The notes beneath the pieces are model-generated. The model saw nothing but the letters and a program-made list of their open reading frames with translations, was not told the DNA's origin and did not search any database. DNA of 64,000 bases from Ephemerocybe angulata (taxonomy: Eukaryota > Basidiomycota > Agaricomycetes > Agaricales > Psathyrellaceae), in NCBI GenBank assembly GCA_013368325.1, contig JAACJK010000002.1:1240001-1304000 (forward strand). The letters run 5' to 3'. This document shows, one piece after another, positions 31,173 to 43,018 of the stretch (the first letter of the stretch is position 1; every line of letters begins with the position of its first letter). A program made the position numbers and the translations under genes.

Positions 31173-33364
31173 ATGTCCGGATCAAGACAACAGCAGCGCA
31201 GGAAGGGGATAACGGACCAGGTACGCTAGTTCACAGAACGTCGAAGACAAGGTATTCAGTGCACCCTCCTAACAGCTCGTTGCAGCTGTCAACGGAGGTT
31301 CTGTTGATAGTCTTCGACGGCTGCAAGGGATGATAGAGAGGGATCCGAGTGACTGCACCTTGGAAGTCATCCAACTGGTCACGACTCACCTAGGGGCCGA
31401 TCAAGCACCTGCACCGAAAAACGATCCGAGTCGGCGTGATTCGAGGCATCCTCCTTGTGAGATCTGCTTCGCATGCGTCGAGATGTTATCTCCAATAATA
31501 TCTGCGCTACACAGAGACAAGCTTCTCAAGGAGTCTGCGCTCAATCTCCTGACATTGGCCATCGACGGCGTATGCCTTTCGATTGACCACCTGCTATTTC
31601 CGTCGGATGACGGGAACTTGGCGATCCAAGGGCGGGTTGTATCAAGAAAGTTATCCCCGTTTCAGCATAGTAGGACGCTCCTTGCTCTACTGGAGCTCGA
31701 TCCCTCTCTTGCAAAATTCGTCGTATCCTCTCCCGCATTTTGCGACCTCCTCATCCGAATGTGGACCTTCTCGGACGAACGCAATCGAGTCTGGGCAGAC
31801 CTAGCAGACACCACTGGGTGCTCTCTCTCTACACTCATGTCTCGCTCTCTACTTGACTCTGAAGAGCACTCCAGTGACGTCCTGTTCCAGCGGATTTCCG
31901 TACGAAAAGCTCACGCCGTCGATTTCCCGAAGAAAACGATCGCCAGGGCCACATCCGCGTATGAATACCTTTTGGAGCGAAGCGATTTCAGCCGGGCAGA
32001 TCGGGTTATGGCATTCTTCAGCCAACTCATTATCGTTGTGCGAGATCTGATCTCCGACAACGACGAGCTCCGCCGCGAATTCCTGGACTACAACTACCTC
32101 AAGAAACTCGCCACTGCTCTCAACGCCATTACGCTTCACATCTCGACCCGCATTCGACCCGGGGAGCAGGTGGCCTCCGTCAGGGAGTTCATCGTTCCCG
32201 TGTACACCTTGAGTCGTCTCGCCTGCCTCGGAAGTGTCCGAGTAGTTCGTAACTGGAGGGACCTACTCTCTGGGGGGTACCTGCCGCTGCTCATGCGCAT
32301 CATGGGGAAGGTATCCCTCCTTTTCGAGACGAGGGGTCCGTTCGGTGAGGGAAGACACGTACCGATGGCACGTGGGGCAGTCGAGATGCTGGTTTGCCAT
32401 AGCGCCTATCCCATAGTGGTCGCCGAGCTCATCGAACTCGATTTCTTGGGTCTCAAAACGGGCGACTACGCGAGATGCCATCCAGCACTCGATCCCGCTT
32501 GGCGTCACTTCTGGGAGTGCAACACATACCGCATCGAGGCCTTGAATGGCATGCCAAAGGACGGTGTACATATTTGCGATAACTACACGGTATGGTTCTA
32601 CGACGTGCTGCGGCTCTAAACGTTCAAATTGACGTCCCGTATACAGTGCACCCACCGCTACCACGCAACACAGGTGTCGAAGGAGTGTTCCGGGTGCTAC
32701 TCTGTGGTGTATTGCTCTCCCGAGTGCCAGAGCGAGGACTGGGAAAAGTGGCATCGCCACGAGTGCTCAAAGGCTCGTGCTGATCATTCGCGTAAGCTCT
32801 TCTCGTCCGGTCGCATAACGTCTACGGGATTAATCCACGTCTTTTAGGTTTGAAGTCGTGCGACGAATGGTACTCTCATCAAAATCGGGCTTATCACTTG
32901 GCTTACGTTCAGCTCATGTATACCAACCTCGTGGGACTCTACGAAGGTGACGCTAAAAGACGCTTCGGTCCTTCAGTTCCATTTCATCAGGTCATGCCCA
33001 CCATGGACTTCAGAGCCGTCATCACCACCTATAACCTCAAGCCGATTGGACCCGACTTCATTCAGGTAGAACGGGAGACGTGGGTTGGGCAGGAGTATCT
33101 TGAACCGCGCATGCAGGCGTTCTTGGACGAATATCGGTCGGGGGCGTTGGCGGCGCGTGGGGCGAGACTAGTGAAGGCGAAGTTCAGGATGGGTGATCAG
33201 TTGATGACGCTGTTTGTGAAGCTTGAACGCGCCAGGGAAGGCTATGTATCTACATATGGGCTGGTTTGCTATGCGTAAGTCGCCCTCTATACCTTGATCT
33301 CGCTGCTAACTCTCACTTCAATAGACGAGAGGACATGTCAGCTCCGACCTTTGAGGGCCAATGA
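31173..33364 (+). CDS. MYND-type zinc finger protein, paralogue B
   Basis: Five exons (31173-31220, 31276-32589, 32647-32791, 32848-33274, 33325-33364) close in frame to 657 residues. The second exon encodes a helical domain with the family's conserved block (LLIRMWTFSDE...D...GCSL, about residue 170). It ends in CDNYT; intron 2 separates this from the next zinc ligand, and exon 3 continues C-T-H-R... to CSGCYSVVYCSPECQSEDWEKWHRHEC, a complete MYND pattern with C-X4-C as the first pair. Exon 4 carries the shared C-terminal domain starting DEWYSHQNRAYH. Neither signal peptide nor SET domain is present, so a methyltransferase role is not indicated. Confidence 0.83.
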
Positions 33365-33827
33365 AATTTTATGGGTATGATTGAAAGCTCTATTGTCGCC
33401 CTATGTAGAATCGATCCACGGTGAAGGTGAACAATACCGCCTTGCGGCCCGCAACCAGCTTTTAGATGACATCACGCCCCATGAGGGAACGATGTATAGT
33501 CAGGCTCCGGCTGTGCAATTTCCGAGGTGAGGCCTGACAATGTGCCGGCACCCTTTTACCTACCGAGATCTGACAATGTTCAACGACTTCGTTACTATCA
33601 GCAATACCCAGTACCTGCCTTGTACCAGCGGGTACAGAGGCCTGGCAACGGGGCCCAGCATACGCTGCGATCACATCTCTGAATCGCCTTGGAATCGCCT
33701 CTTGTTGAGCGCTCATTTAACTACCTCCGAGAGGGGTTTTGGGTTTCACGGCAATCCGGCTGCTGGTGCATATAAAGACTCTAAGGTTCAATTTAGAGCC
33801 TCTCCATAAACGATCGTTCCTTCCGCT
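33365..33827. promoter_or_regulatory. Promoter region of the split aspartic protease gene
   Basis: No gene is seen. A TATA box (TATAAAG, 33771-33777) lies 57 bp before the ATG at 33828, the spacing found for other genes in this window. Confidence 0.45.
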
Positions 33828-34012
33828 ATGCTTCCCTCATCTGTCACCTCTTTTCTGTTGTCCTGTGTAATTGCATCACTGTCAACTCATGTCCTCTGCT
33901 TGAACTTCGATATAAAAGCCCGGCGCAGCCTCATCAAGGTTGTTCACCCGAGCTTACCATCCTCATCACAGTCAGAGTACCTCCCAGAAACCCTAAAAGC
34001 CCATAGACCCAC
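33828..34012 (+). pseudogene. Aspartic protease gene, 5' fragment (signal peptide and propeptide)
   Basis: The frame begins with a good secretion signal (about residues 1-25, hydrophobic, ending VLCLN) followed by a basic propeptide-like segment (FDIKARRSLIK). It runs up to 34012, where the CACTA element starts inside the target duplication CAC. The rest of the gene resumes at 43302. The frame of this fragment does not lead directly into the downstream one (a TAG follows within two codons), so an intron near the insertion or later decay must be assumed. Assignment to the protease rests on position, TATA spacing and the secretion signal, not on a catalytic motif in this fragment. Confidence 0.5.
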
Positions 34013-34635
34013 CACTATGAAGTTCCAGGACGGGGAAAATACCCGGCCGACCTCCCCGGTATAACCGCCAATCGGAGGTGGGAATGACACCAACGATTGG
34101 TGGATATGCCAGGGAGGTCACTGGAAATGACGGGTGCAATGCGTCCAGGTACGTGCCGGGTACCCTCCCCGTCAAATCTGCCGTTTTACCCGTCCGCATT
34201 TCTGAGCGCCATGTCCAGGTAAAATACACGTATATACCACTAATATAACTACTGGCATTGACAGTGAAATTTGGTGTGAACCACTGCAAATAGCCCTGGA
34301 ATTGCCAATGATTTTGCGACTGCCAGGTACTGTACACGGGTTTGCCAGGTAAAAGAGATGTATATGACATGTATAATAACTAGAATACACAGGATGATCA
34401 TACAGGTACAGGTTGTCGAATGCCAGGTGCACATGGAAACGCCAGGTATGCTACATGGGGGAGACTGGGGAAAGAAATGGCTCTCAAATCACGTACAAAA
34501 CATCGCACACTAGTGCACTACAGAAACAAGAATATAGAAACCATAACGAGGTACGACACACGCACATATCCTGTGAAGGAGCAAGCCCATTAGTGCGGTA
34601 CCGAAGCGGCAAATAAGTACATACACAACGCCACC

Positions 34636-36559
34636 TTAGTCCTCCTCGTCGCTCTCCACGATTCTCCTGGATAACCTCCTCCCAAGCTGCTGTTTGGGAG
34701 ACTCCTCGTATATATCATCGTTGTCGATCCTGCGCTTCTTCGAACCTGGGCAAAAGAACACAAATTCAGAATCGAGGATGAGAGAATGGATAGAATACAA
34801 ACCCTTCTCCTCGGAGCTAGAACTGTCGCTCGCTGGGCGCTTTGGCTTTGGTACCGGGCGCGCACCCGGGCGGGCTACACATTGAAAACTGGTGTCAGCA
34901 GAGCATAAAACCGTGAACAATACGACTCACATTTCTCGCCCGAGCCAGATCCGCCGCTCGTAATGGAGCTGAGCAGCTTTGCGCCGAGATCTGGATACTG
35001 GGCCAAAAGGAGCTCGAGTGCGGCAGCACCAGTCACAGCCCCAGAACCCTCATTATCTTCGATCTCACGCCCAGAATTAGAGACGTCTTCATCGTGGAGG
35101 GGAGGCGGGACCGAGTCTTTGTCATTCTCATCTTCGTCGTCCTCGTCTTCGTCGTCACGGTTCGCAGCTGGCGCACCACTGTTAGCCTCACCGTCTTCGT
35201 CAAGGTATTCCTCTTCCTCATCTTCGCTGCTTTCCGCTTCAGCCTTCTTCTTCTTCCTCAGATACTGGGCGCGAGCGTGCCCAAAGCAATACTTGGTGAG
35301 AGCAGGGACAACCCAAAGACGAGGGTATCGCTCGGGCCGCAAGATGTTGCGGTATTCACCCTGCAGCTATAGTCGAGTATTAGTATAGTACAATATGCCA
35401 GTAAGACACATACGAATGGAAACATTGCACTGCACTTGATATCTCGCTGAGCGTTGAATGTAACCGTGAAATCAAACTCGAATTTGACGAGCCCTCGGTA
35501 GACTGTCCGCGGTCAAGTTCGGAACTTTCCGAACCTGAACCGAACCTGAACCGAACCTGAGGTTCAGGTCCAGGTTCGGAAAAAATCCAGAATTTGGCCG
35601 AACCTGAACTTTTTTACGGGCGCCTATTGGGCGCTCGAGTCATTGGGCAATCTGACGGGCCCCATTTCTCAGCGTGTATCTATCCGTTTGCTTCCTTCTT
35701 TTTGCGTTCGAATAGCGTTTTAAATTACGATTCAGAATATATAAAAATTTTCACCTAAAAGTTAAAACTGGCCGAATTAGGAAATTTTGAAAAAGTTCAG
35801 GTTCGGGCTGGTCCCCGAACCGAACCTCAGGTTCAGGTTCAGGTTCAGGCCAAAATAGGCCGAACCTGAACCGAACCGGACCCCGGACAGTCTAGCCCTC
35901 GGCGCGTTGTTGCCTAATGTAGCAGGTTCAATGAGTAAACAGTGCCCTGGAGTAAAGATAAACTCACCAGGATCTGGCTATAGAGCTGCTCTTGTCGTCC
36001 CAGCCCCATCGCATCCTGAAGGCTGTAGCCAGCACGCTTACCCTCGCCGGAACGACCAGGCTCGCCCTTGGGCTTTGGAAACACACGAATCGGCAGCGTG
36101 GCTTAAATACGAAGCGTCAGTATGGGCACGGCAATACAAAACGGAGCATACCAGAGCTCGGAGATGGGGCGGATTGTGAAAGGTTAGCAACCTGGGCTTC
36201 CAATCGGCGGATCTTCTCATCCTTGTCCTCGTTAATGACAGTAGATGAAGATGAGGAGGCTTGGATGGAAGGCGGGGTGGTCGAACGTCCCTGCGACCCT
36301 GCCGGAGCACCACCTAAAGATACGGATACATCAGTGCATGCTCGCCATTTGTAGAGAGATAGAAAACTATACCGCCTTTCCCCGTCTTGAGGAGCAGAGC
36401 ACCGATAGTCTCCATTACGGCGTCTTCGGTTTCCTCAGCAAGATCAGCGGGGGCCTTGGCCTTTCCTTTCCCCTTGTTTTTCCTCTTCTTCAACGACGCC
36501 TTTGCAGCCTTGGAGGACGCCTTGGATGCCTTGGAGGTAGAAGCCTGCAGTTTGGCCAT
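34636..36559 (-). pseudogene. CACTA accessory gene 1 (basic/acidic nuclear-type protein), MITE-interrupted
   Basis: This multi-exon gene reads leftward from the ATG at 36559. A Lys/Ala/Ser-rich basic start (MAKLQASTSKASKASSK...) is followed by a short coiled coil (DEKIRRLEAQ), a segment GYSLQDAMGL...LYSQIL, an exon containing LVKFEFDFTVTFN, an exon RYPRLWVVPALTKYCFGHARAQYLRKKKK, a long Glu/Asp-rich stretch, and a basic end with a nuclear-localisation-like GSKKRRID, ending VESDEED at 34636. I do not know its function; composition suggests a nuclear protein, and the position suggests the second DNA-binding protein that CACTA elements often carry. A 396-bp hAT-type MITE sits in the LVKFEF exon and adds 404 bp, which breaks the frame. 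Confidence 0.6.
35499..35894. mobile_element. hAT-type MITE in CACTA accessory gene 1
   Basis: This 396-bp element starts TAGACTGTCCG and ends CGGACAGTCTA, with 8-bp target duplications GCCCTCGG at 35491-35498 and 35895-35902, the hallmark of hAT elements. Inside both ends, AACCTGAACCG repeats in opposite orientations (about 35530-35580 and 35815-35875) would let the arms pair. It encodes nothing. Confidence 0.85.
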
Positions 36560-36788
36560 GGCGGGGGCTCGGCGAGAACGTAAAATGAGTGTGGTGGTAA
36601 AAGGAACGTGGTGGGACAAAGGACAGAGACGGAACCGTGGCGGGGTCTTGAAATCGCTGGCAGCATGACGAATATCCGCGTCAAGTTCCGCTGATCGAAA
36701 ACAGGGTATAAATTCAACGTACATACGGCGGGGAAAGTAGAGGAGACCTTCCGCTAAACCCCCATCATCCCACCACTGCCCGCCCATA

Positions 36789-37983
36789 ATGTGCCTCTGC
36801 CGCAACCCTCGCCCCCACTACCGCACCCGCCCTGTGCCCCCGCGTACGTGGAAGACACCCGAGGAGCGCGCTACCTATCGCCGGGACGTCTTGGGAGTTC
36901 CAAACGAGATGGACCGATGGCTCGCTTTGATGTGGCGAGTTCGCGCGGACACACCTCCTTCTCCTGAAGATGCCAACGACTTCCCGACGTTGGGAATCAA
37001 TGACTTTGTCGAATGCACTGTTCGAATTCAGGAGGTAAGCGACGGGCTTGTAATGATGCTACTCGGAACTGACTTACAGCTTATCAGGTTCTCGATGATG
37101 AGAATGTCGAGGGCAACGGTGCATTTGAGCCCGCCCCGGAGTGGTACCTTGACATGCAATTGGAGCTTCAAGCACACTCCAAGTTCCCTATCCAGATCGA
37201 ACCTAGTCCCTGGGTCAGACTCGGATACTACATGGGAAAGAAGGACGACGACAACGCACCTGAGTGGGTTGCCAAGGCAGATTCGGATGAAGATCTTTCA
37301 GGCGTGTTCTACCAGCCTAGAGCCAGGATGCTCGAGATGGTCAGAGCGGTCGTCGACTCCAAGTTGAAGAAGGGCGACATGGCTCGGGAGATCAAGGCCT
37401 GGTGCGTTCCAAGGGTGGTCCGGTCTTTAAAAAAAAGACCTGGGGTCGGAAAATCTGAAATGAGCCTTGAGGGTCCAACCAACCACCCACGTAAGCGCCA
37501 AGACCTTCCAAATTGGGTAATTTCCATCAATTTTGGCTCCCGGCGCCGAATTTCGGCAAAATCCGAGTCAGGGGTGATCGAATTCCCGTTTGGGCACATT
37601 GCCGGTTGGTGTCTCTACAGTCAATATACAACCCACAAACTCACTTACTGACCTCTTCTGAGCATGTAAGTAATACATTAAGTGGTTTAAATAATTTATA
37701 CCCTCAGAAGAACCAGAAACCTCGTCCCAGGGCCCTATTTTAGGGTTTTGAGGAGGGGGTCCAACAATTTTTTTTCGAGCCTGGCAGCTCGACCAACCAC
37801 CCACCGTCCGGTCGGCTATTTAAAGACCGGACCACCCTTGGTGCGTTCGAGCATCGGTAAGTGTTTGCATTGTGCATTACTAGAAGGCTTCAAACTCATG
37901 TCAGCGTCGTTTAGTTTGAACATAACACAAAGATTAAGAAGGTCATTTCCGACGACCTGTACGAGCATGGAGCGAGACTCTGA
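36789..37983 (+). pseudogene. CACTA accessory gene 2, MITE-interrupted
   Basis: I do not recognise this protein. It is divergent from accessory gene 1, with 230 bp between the start codons. Exon 1 begins MCLCRNPRPHYRT and runs to about 37035. An intron precedes VLDDENVEGNG, and the main exon contains WYLDMQLELQAHS, RLGYYMGKKDDD and MLEMVRAVVDSKLKKGDMAREIKAWC. At 37409 a hAT-type MITE splits the exon; beyond it the frame resumes (R-A-S, intron, then KVISDDLYEHGARL-stop at 37983). Reading into the MITE instead gives a false tail ending at 37651. Without the insertion it would be a soluble, slightly acidic protein of about 230 residues. Clean exon boundaries suggest it was functional before the MITE came. 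Confidence 0.6.
37410..37840. mobile_element. hAT-type MITE in CACTA accessory gene 2
   Basis: This 431-bp element has perfect inverted ends of 22 bp beginning CAAGGGTGGTCCGG. The 8-bp target duplications GTGCGTTC are at 37402-37409 and 37841-37848. The end sequence differs from the MITE at 35.5 kb, so it is a separate family. It encodes nothing. Confidence 0.88.
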
Positions 37984-38689
37984 ATGACTCTAGAAGACTG
38001 AATGCGACCGCCAATTTGTACAGTACATACATACCTGCAATAGACAGAGAATTGTTTGAAGCCATGATTTGGAAAGAGTGTTCGTCGTCGTCTTGGACGA
38101 TGATCAAAACGCCTCCATCCAGGCTGTGACGGTGGGAAAAACGACCCCGTTCCGTGACGCACCCGGTCAGTGATGCCAGCAACTTTCTTTCTCTTCCCTC
38201 CACCACGTCCCCTCCTCCCTGGCCCAGACCGTCACGGCTACGCACCAAAGTAATGAGCAACGTACCATATGCAGCCTTGTAAAAGGCATGTCCTAGTGAC
38301 ATTAGGCATCTCCTCGCATTGAGTGTCCTGGTGACACGAGGGATGCCACCGCATACGGAGTGCCGCGCACCTCTTACTTTGTGTGACCGTACGCGCTCGA
38401 CGGCGAGCCCACCTTCAACGGTACTTGCGCGCTTAGCTCGGCTTTGCTAGCCAACCGCGTATTGCAGCCGACGAAGGGGGGTCTCCCGTCATTGTGCTGC
38501 ACCTCTTTCTTGAGTCCGTCCTCATCTTGCCGGGCTAGACGGTGAGTCTCCTTTCCTATACACTGCGGATTGCGAACTTGGGCTGGCGCATGCGGGGCCC
38601 ATCGCAAGCGACTCCTCAACTCGCGACCCGTCGTGCAAATACCCCACTCGCCCAATCCTGACCATTCTTACTTTCTCCAGGTCGTCCTC

Positions 38690-39207
38690 CCTCGCGTCCA
38701 ACGACGCCGAAGGCTCTACATCGCGTCTCCCTCGCGTCCAACGACGCCGAAGGCTCTACATCGCGTCTCCCTCGCGTCCAACGACGCCCCCACCACGTCA
38801 CCCTTCGCGTCCAACGATGCCGAAGCTTCCGGTTTCTTCCCCCACCGCGTCCAAACCGCGTCTCCCTTCGCGTCCAACGACGCCGAAGCTTCCGGTTTCT
38901 TCCCCACCGTGACACCCTCGCGCCCAACGGCGCCGAAGATTCGTATTATCCCCCCACCGTGACACCCTCGCGCCCAACGGCGCCGAAGATTCGTATTATC
39001 CCCCCACCACGTCACCCTTCGCGTCCAACGACGCCGAAGCTTCCGGTTTCTTCCCCACCGCGTCTCCCTTCGCGTCCAACGACGCCGAAGCTTCCGGTTT
39101 CTTCCCCCACCGCATCTCCCTCGCGCCCAACGGCGCCGAAGCTTCATATTCTCCCCCCACTGCGGCTCCCTCGCGCCCAACGGCGCCGAAGATTCATATT
39201 CTCCCCT
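38690..39207. repeat. GC-rich minisatellite inside the CACTA element
   Basis: This array has about eleven copies of a core CGTCCAACGACGCCGAAG with spacers of three kinds: GCTCTACATCG, CTTCCGGTTTCTTCCC and ATTCGTATTATCCCCCC. Unit length varies from about 40 to 60 bp. Copies with CGCCCAACGGCG form a sub-family. Open frames through it on both strands reflect the repeat and are not genes. It lies about 430 bp upstream of the transposase start. Confidence 0.85.
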
Positions 39208-39632
39208 TCCAAAGAAGCTGGCTGGGTCTGTCGAGGTCGTTGTTTCCGGACGTCAGAGGAATGACGTGGCGATGCGCTGGAGAGTCTGTGAAAGGAAAGG
39301 TCAGTCTGATGGTGCTTTGGTATGAGCTGCACTGACTTGAACTTACCAGGTGCGGTGGTCATCGTTGACTTGGGCGCCATGGACGGGAGTGTGTCGCGCT
39401 GGGGGTGGGTGGTAGTCATTAATGTGATGTAGTATAGCAAGCAATGTACAGTTGAATACAACTGAATGATAGAATTGGAGGAGGGCCGGAATACTCACAG
39501 AGATGTGCGGTCGTGGTGTGGGAGGAGGCAGTCATGATGGCTGCAAGCTGGCATCACGATCACTTGTTCTCTTGTTCTACCACCACCATCTCACTTCGTT
39601 CATCCCTCTCTGTGCCATACCCAAGCCACACC

Positions 39633-42600
39633 ATGCCCAAGGATACCTCAAAGGCCCCAAAAAGTACCCCCAGCACTCCTGCCGACGATGTACCTCACCC
39701 GTGCCGATGTGGATGTGGCTCGATGGTTCCAACCGAGATTGCCCCACGTACCGAGCGAGCGCACCTCACATCCCAGCCAAAGTCTGTCAAGAAAAAGCTG
39801 GAGATAGAGGACCTCGGAACCCACCATTTTGTGCATCACCTAGTCGCCACGGCGGCTGAATTTGGGTTTCCCATGAAGTGGGAGGACCCTCGTGCCACAC
39901 CTCCGATAACCAGCGCTGGCCCAACGCCTGTAGCTCCGGACGTCGAGGCATCCCAGTTCATGGATAGCAACGATAGCGTGATGGACGTCGATGCTGCTGA
40001 GCCTGAAGGGATCGCTCGTCATGTTGAAAGCGATGTGGAGGAGGAGAAGGGGGGAAATGGGAAGAATGCTGTCGAGGATATCTTGAAAGGGTGGAAGGAT
40101 GCCCACTCTGCAACCTCGAAACGTTCAGCTTGGGTGGAAGATGTTGATGAAGATGAGGAGGATAATGAGGCTGCGAAGGGCTACGGGGGTGCAGAGGGGG
40201 GATTTGATTATGACCGGGAGGATGAGTACAATCTCAATATGGGGGATTTCGACGACGAGCTCGAGGAGCAAATGGAGAAGATGTTTGCGGAATTCAGTGC
40301 GTACTTTGACTCAATTCTGTATGCCCCATTGACAAGTCTGGACGCTCCAGCGCAAGAGCTCGACGATGAAGACATGGATATCCTCCGAGCCTATAATCTC
40401 AAGCTCACAGACAACCTCACCGATGCGACGTTCAGGCACCTCCCCCAAGCTTTTCCCAACCACAAGTTTGCCAGCTTGAAGGCTACCCGCAAGCGCGTCG
40501 AATTCCTGGCACGCTTCCGTCCTGTTCCCTACGACTGCTGCATCAATTCTTGCATGTGCTACGCTGGGCCAAATGCGAAGGAGAAGGAATGCCGCTATTG
40601 TGACCAGCCCCGTTGGAACGCGTCTGGGAAGCCACGCAAGCAGTTCAACTACATCCCTCTGATTACTCGTCTCGCTGCACTCTTCCGTAACAAGGAGTCC
40701 GCCAAGAATATGGCGTATCGACACAACTATCGCACGAGCCCTGACATCCTACGAGACATCTTCGATGGCAAGGTCTTCGAGGCTTTGCGTGCTACCAAGG
40801 TTCAGGTCGGCGGTCACGAGCAGGAATACAAGTTCTTCGACATGGCGACGGACATCGCTCTGGGCTTCGCTTCCGATGGATTTGCGCCGTTCAAGAGCAG
40901 GAAGCAGACTTGCTGGCCTCTACTCGTTTTCAACTACAACCTCTCCCCTGAGCTGCGCTTTCGGTTCGAGAATCTGATCTGTGTGGGCGTCATCCCCGGC
41001 CCCCGAAAGCCAAAAGACTTTGACTCGTTCTTATGGCCCTTCGTCGAGGAACTCCTCGAGCTTGCACTGGGTGTCAAGACCTACCACGGCGTCGAGGAGA
41101 AGTTCTTCCAGATGCATGCTTATCTCATTCTCTGCACTGGTGACATGCCTGCTGTTGCCATGATGATGATGATGAAGGGGCATAGCTCAGTCTACCCTTG
41201 TCGGCAGTGCAAGATCCGAGGAATTCTAAAGCCAGGAACTACCCAGTACTACTACCCCCTGGAGCCCCCTGACGACCTCGTAGTTCCTCCTGATGCACCT
41301 CATCCAATCAGCTATGACTAAGCTCCCATTGCGAACGCACGACGAGTTTATCGAAGATGGACGCCACGCACAGTCAGCCAACAGTCAGCGAAGACGAAGA
41401 CTGACGCCGAACGGCGTTCTCGCCTTTCTGGCATCAAGGGTGTTCCTCTTCTCTCCCAGCTCCCCAGTCTCTTCTTTCCCCAGTCCTTTCCGTTTGATTT
41501 CATGCATCTCATCTACGAAAACACCATCAAGAATCTGATCAGTTTCTGGACAGGCACTTTCAAGGACCTAGATCACACGGATCAGGATTACTCGGTTGAG
41601 AAGGCCATCTGGGAAGGCGTTGGGAAGGCGACTGAGGATGCTGGAAGGACGACTCCACTCGCGTATGGGCCCGCCATACCCAACTTGGCGGAAGATGGTG
41701 TGCGTATCACTGCCGACATGTATAGCTTCTGGTTTCAGTACCTCGGCCCCATATTCCTGGAAAATGCGTTCAAGGAGCGTGTTGTGTACGACCATTTTGT
41801 CCTCTTGGTCTCGCTCATCACAAGATGCCTCCAGCTCTCCATAACGAAAGCCGAGGTTCTCGCTCTCCGTGTCGACTTTATTTCATGGGTGGAGGATTAC
41901 GAAACGTAAGCCAATGCTTTGTCTCTCAGCATCTATGGCTAACGTCTCCTCTAGCATTTACTATCAAAACACGACTGAGCGACTTGCTGCCTGCCCTGTC
42001 ACGATACACTGCTTGCTCCACATCGCAGAAGGTATCCTACTTATGGGCCCGGTATGGGCGTATTGGGCATTTGCGATGGAGCGATTCTGTGGACGCCTTG
42101 CTCGGTTCATTCGCAGTCGACGATTTCCGTTCTCCAACCTCGACAACCAGGTACTCGCCCATGCACAAATGACACAGATCAAGAACCAGTATCACCTTCA
42201 CGAAAAACTCTCTCTCGCTCCTCCAAAGAGCTCTGCCGTTACCTGGGAGTTTAAGATCCCGAACAATGATAATCTCTGCAAGTGCCTTCTACCAGCGTTG
42301 ATGCATTTACTAACCCAGTTAACCTAGACGATGAATACCTCTTGGTTGCGCCCAGAGTCAAGAATCCAACCATTAGCCCTGGAACGTTCAACAAGCTCGC
42401 TGCTGCTCTCGTCACAAGGTTCAGCCCTGCGGGAGCGAAGAAAGAGGAGCTTATTCCTGTTGAGCGAACCAAGCAGCTTCTTCGTGACTCCACCATCGAA
42501 AGTTGGGGACGGCTTCGGCGATTGGGAGGTGGGGATACCATGCTTGCAGCCAATGCTGTGCGCTGCGAGAGCGAGGACAGGCGCGATGCCACCTATGTTA

Positions 42601-43018
42601 GGGTATGTGACTCGGTGCTGCGGAATGAAGACTACCTAATCTTTGACCATAGTACGAGGTCTATGTCGACAAGAATGCAAGATTCACCAACCGCGACCTG
42701 GATTTCGAACTCAAGGTGTTTTACGGGCAACTCCTGGAGATATACTACATCATCATACCCGAGGCACCCGACATCCATCTCACCACCGTCACGCACTTGA
42801 GCCTCGCTGTCATCCACGAGTGCGAATCCCCAACGCAGCATAGGTCACAGCTCGACATTTACACGTACCCAAAGCTCCGTGGAATCGAAGTCGTTGACCT
42901 TGCGACCGTCAAATCGTTGGTAGGACGTGCAAAATGGGAGGGTAAATGGGCTGTATTTGACCGTGGGGGATCAATGGCACGCGCTACGTTTACCGAGGAT
43001 TCTGATAATGATGACTAG
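39633..43018 (+). CDS. TNP2-type transposase of the CACTA element (frame break at 41.3 kb)
   Basis: The gene encodes the enzyme that cuts and joins the element's ends. From the ATG at 39633 there is a Cys-rich CRCGCG start, an acidic region, CCINSCMCYAGP...CRYCDQPRW (about 40540-40615), then the TNP2 core: IALGFASDGFAPFKSRK...CWPLLVFNYNL, VIPGPRKPKDFDSFLWP and the GHSSVYPCRQCKIRG finger. Later exons carry FMHLIYENTIKNL...FWTG, an intron at about 41910-41955, then HIAEGILLMGPVWAYWAF...RFIRSRRFPF, an intron, DDEYLLVAP, another intron and the end at 43018. A TAA at 41319-41321 stops the frame. Homology continues for about 60 bp in the +1 frame (KLPLRTHDEF) and then returns, so one extra and one missing base are likely. 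The copy is probably inactive unless this is a sequencing error. Confidence 0.82.

Noticed and set aside
37410..37651. C-terminal extension of accessory gene 2 to 37651
   Set aside because: This tail lies inside the hAT-type MITE; the gene's own end is recovered beyond the MITE at 37983.
38616..39264. Long frames through the 38.7-39.2 kb repeats on both strands (R-R-W-T-R-R type peptides)
   Set aside because: The repeat unit is open in several frames because of its composition; the peptides are pure repeat translations.
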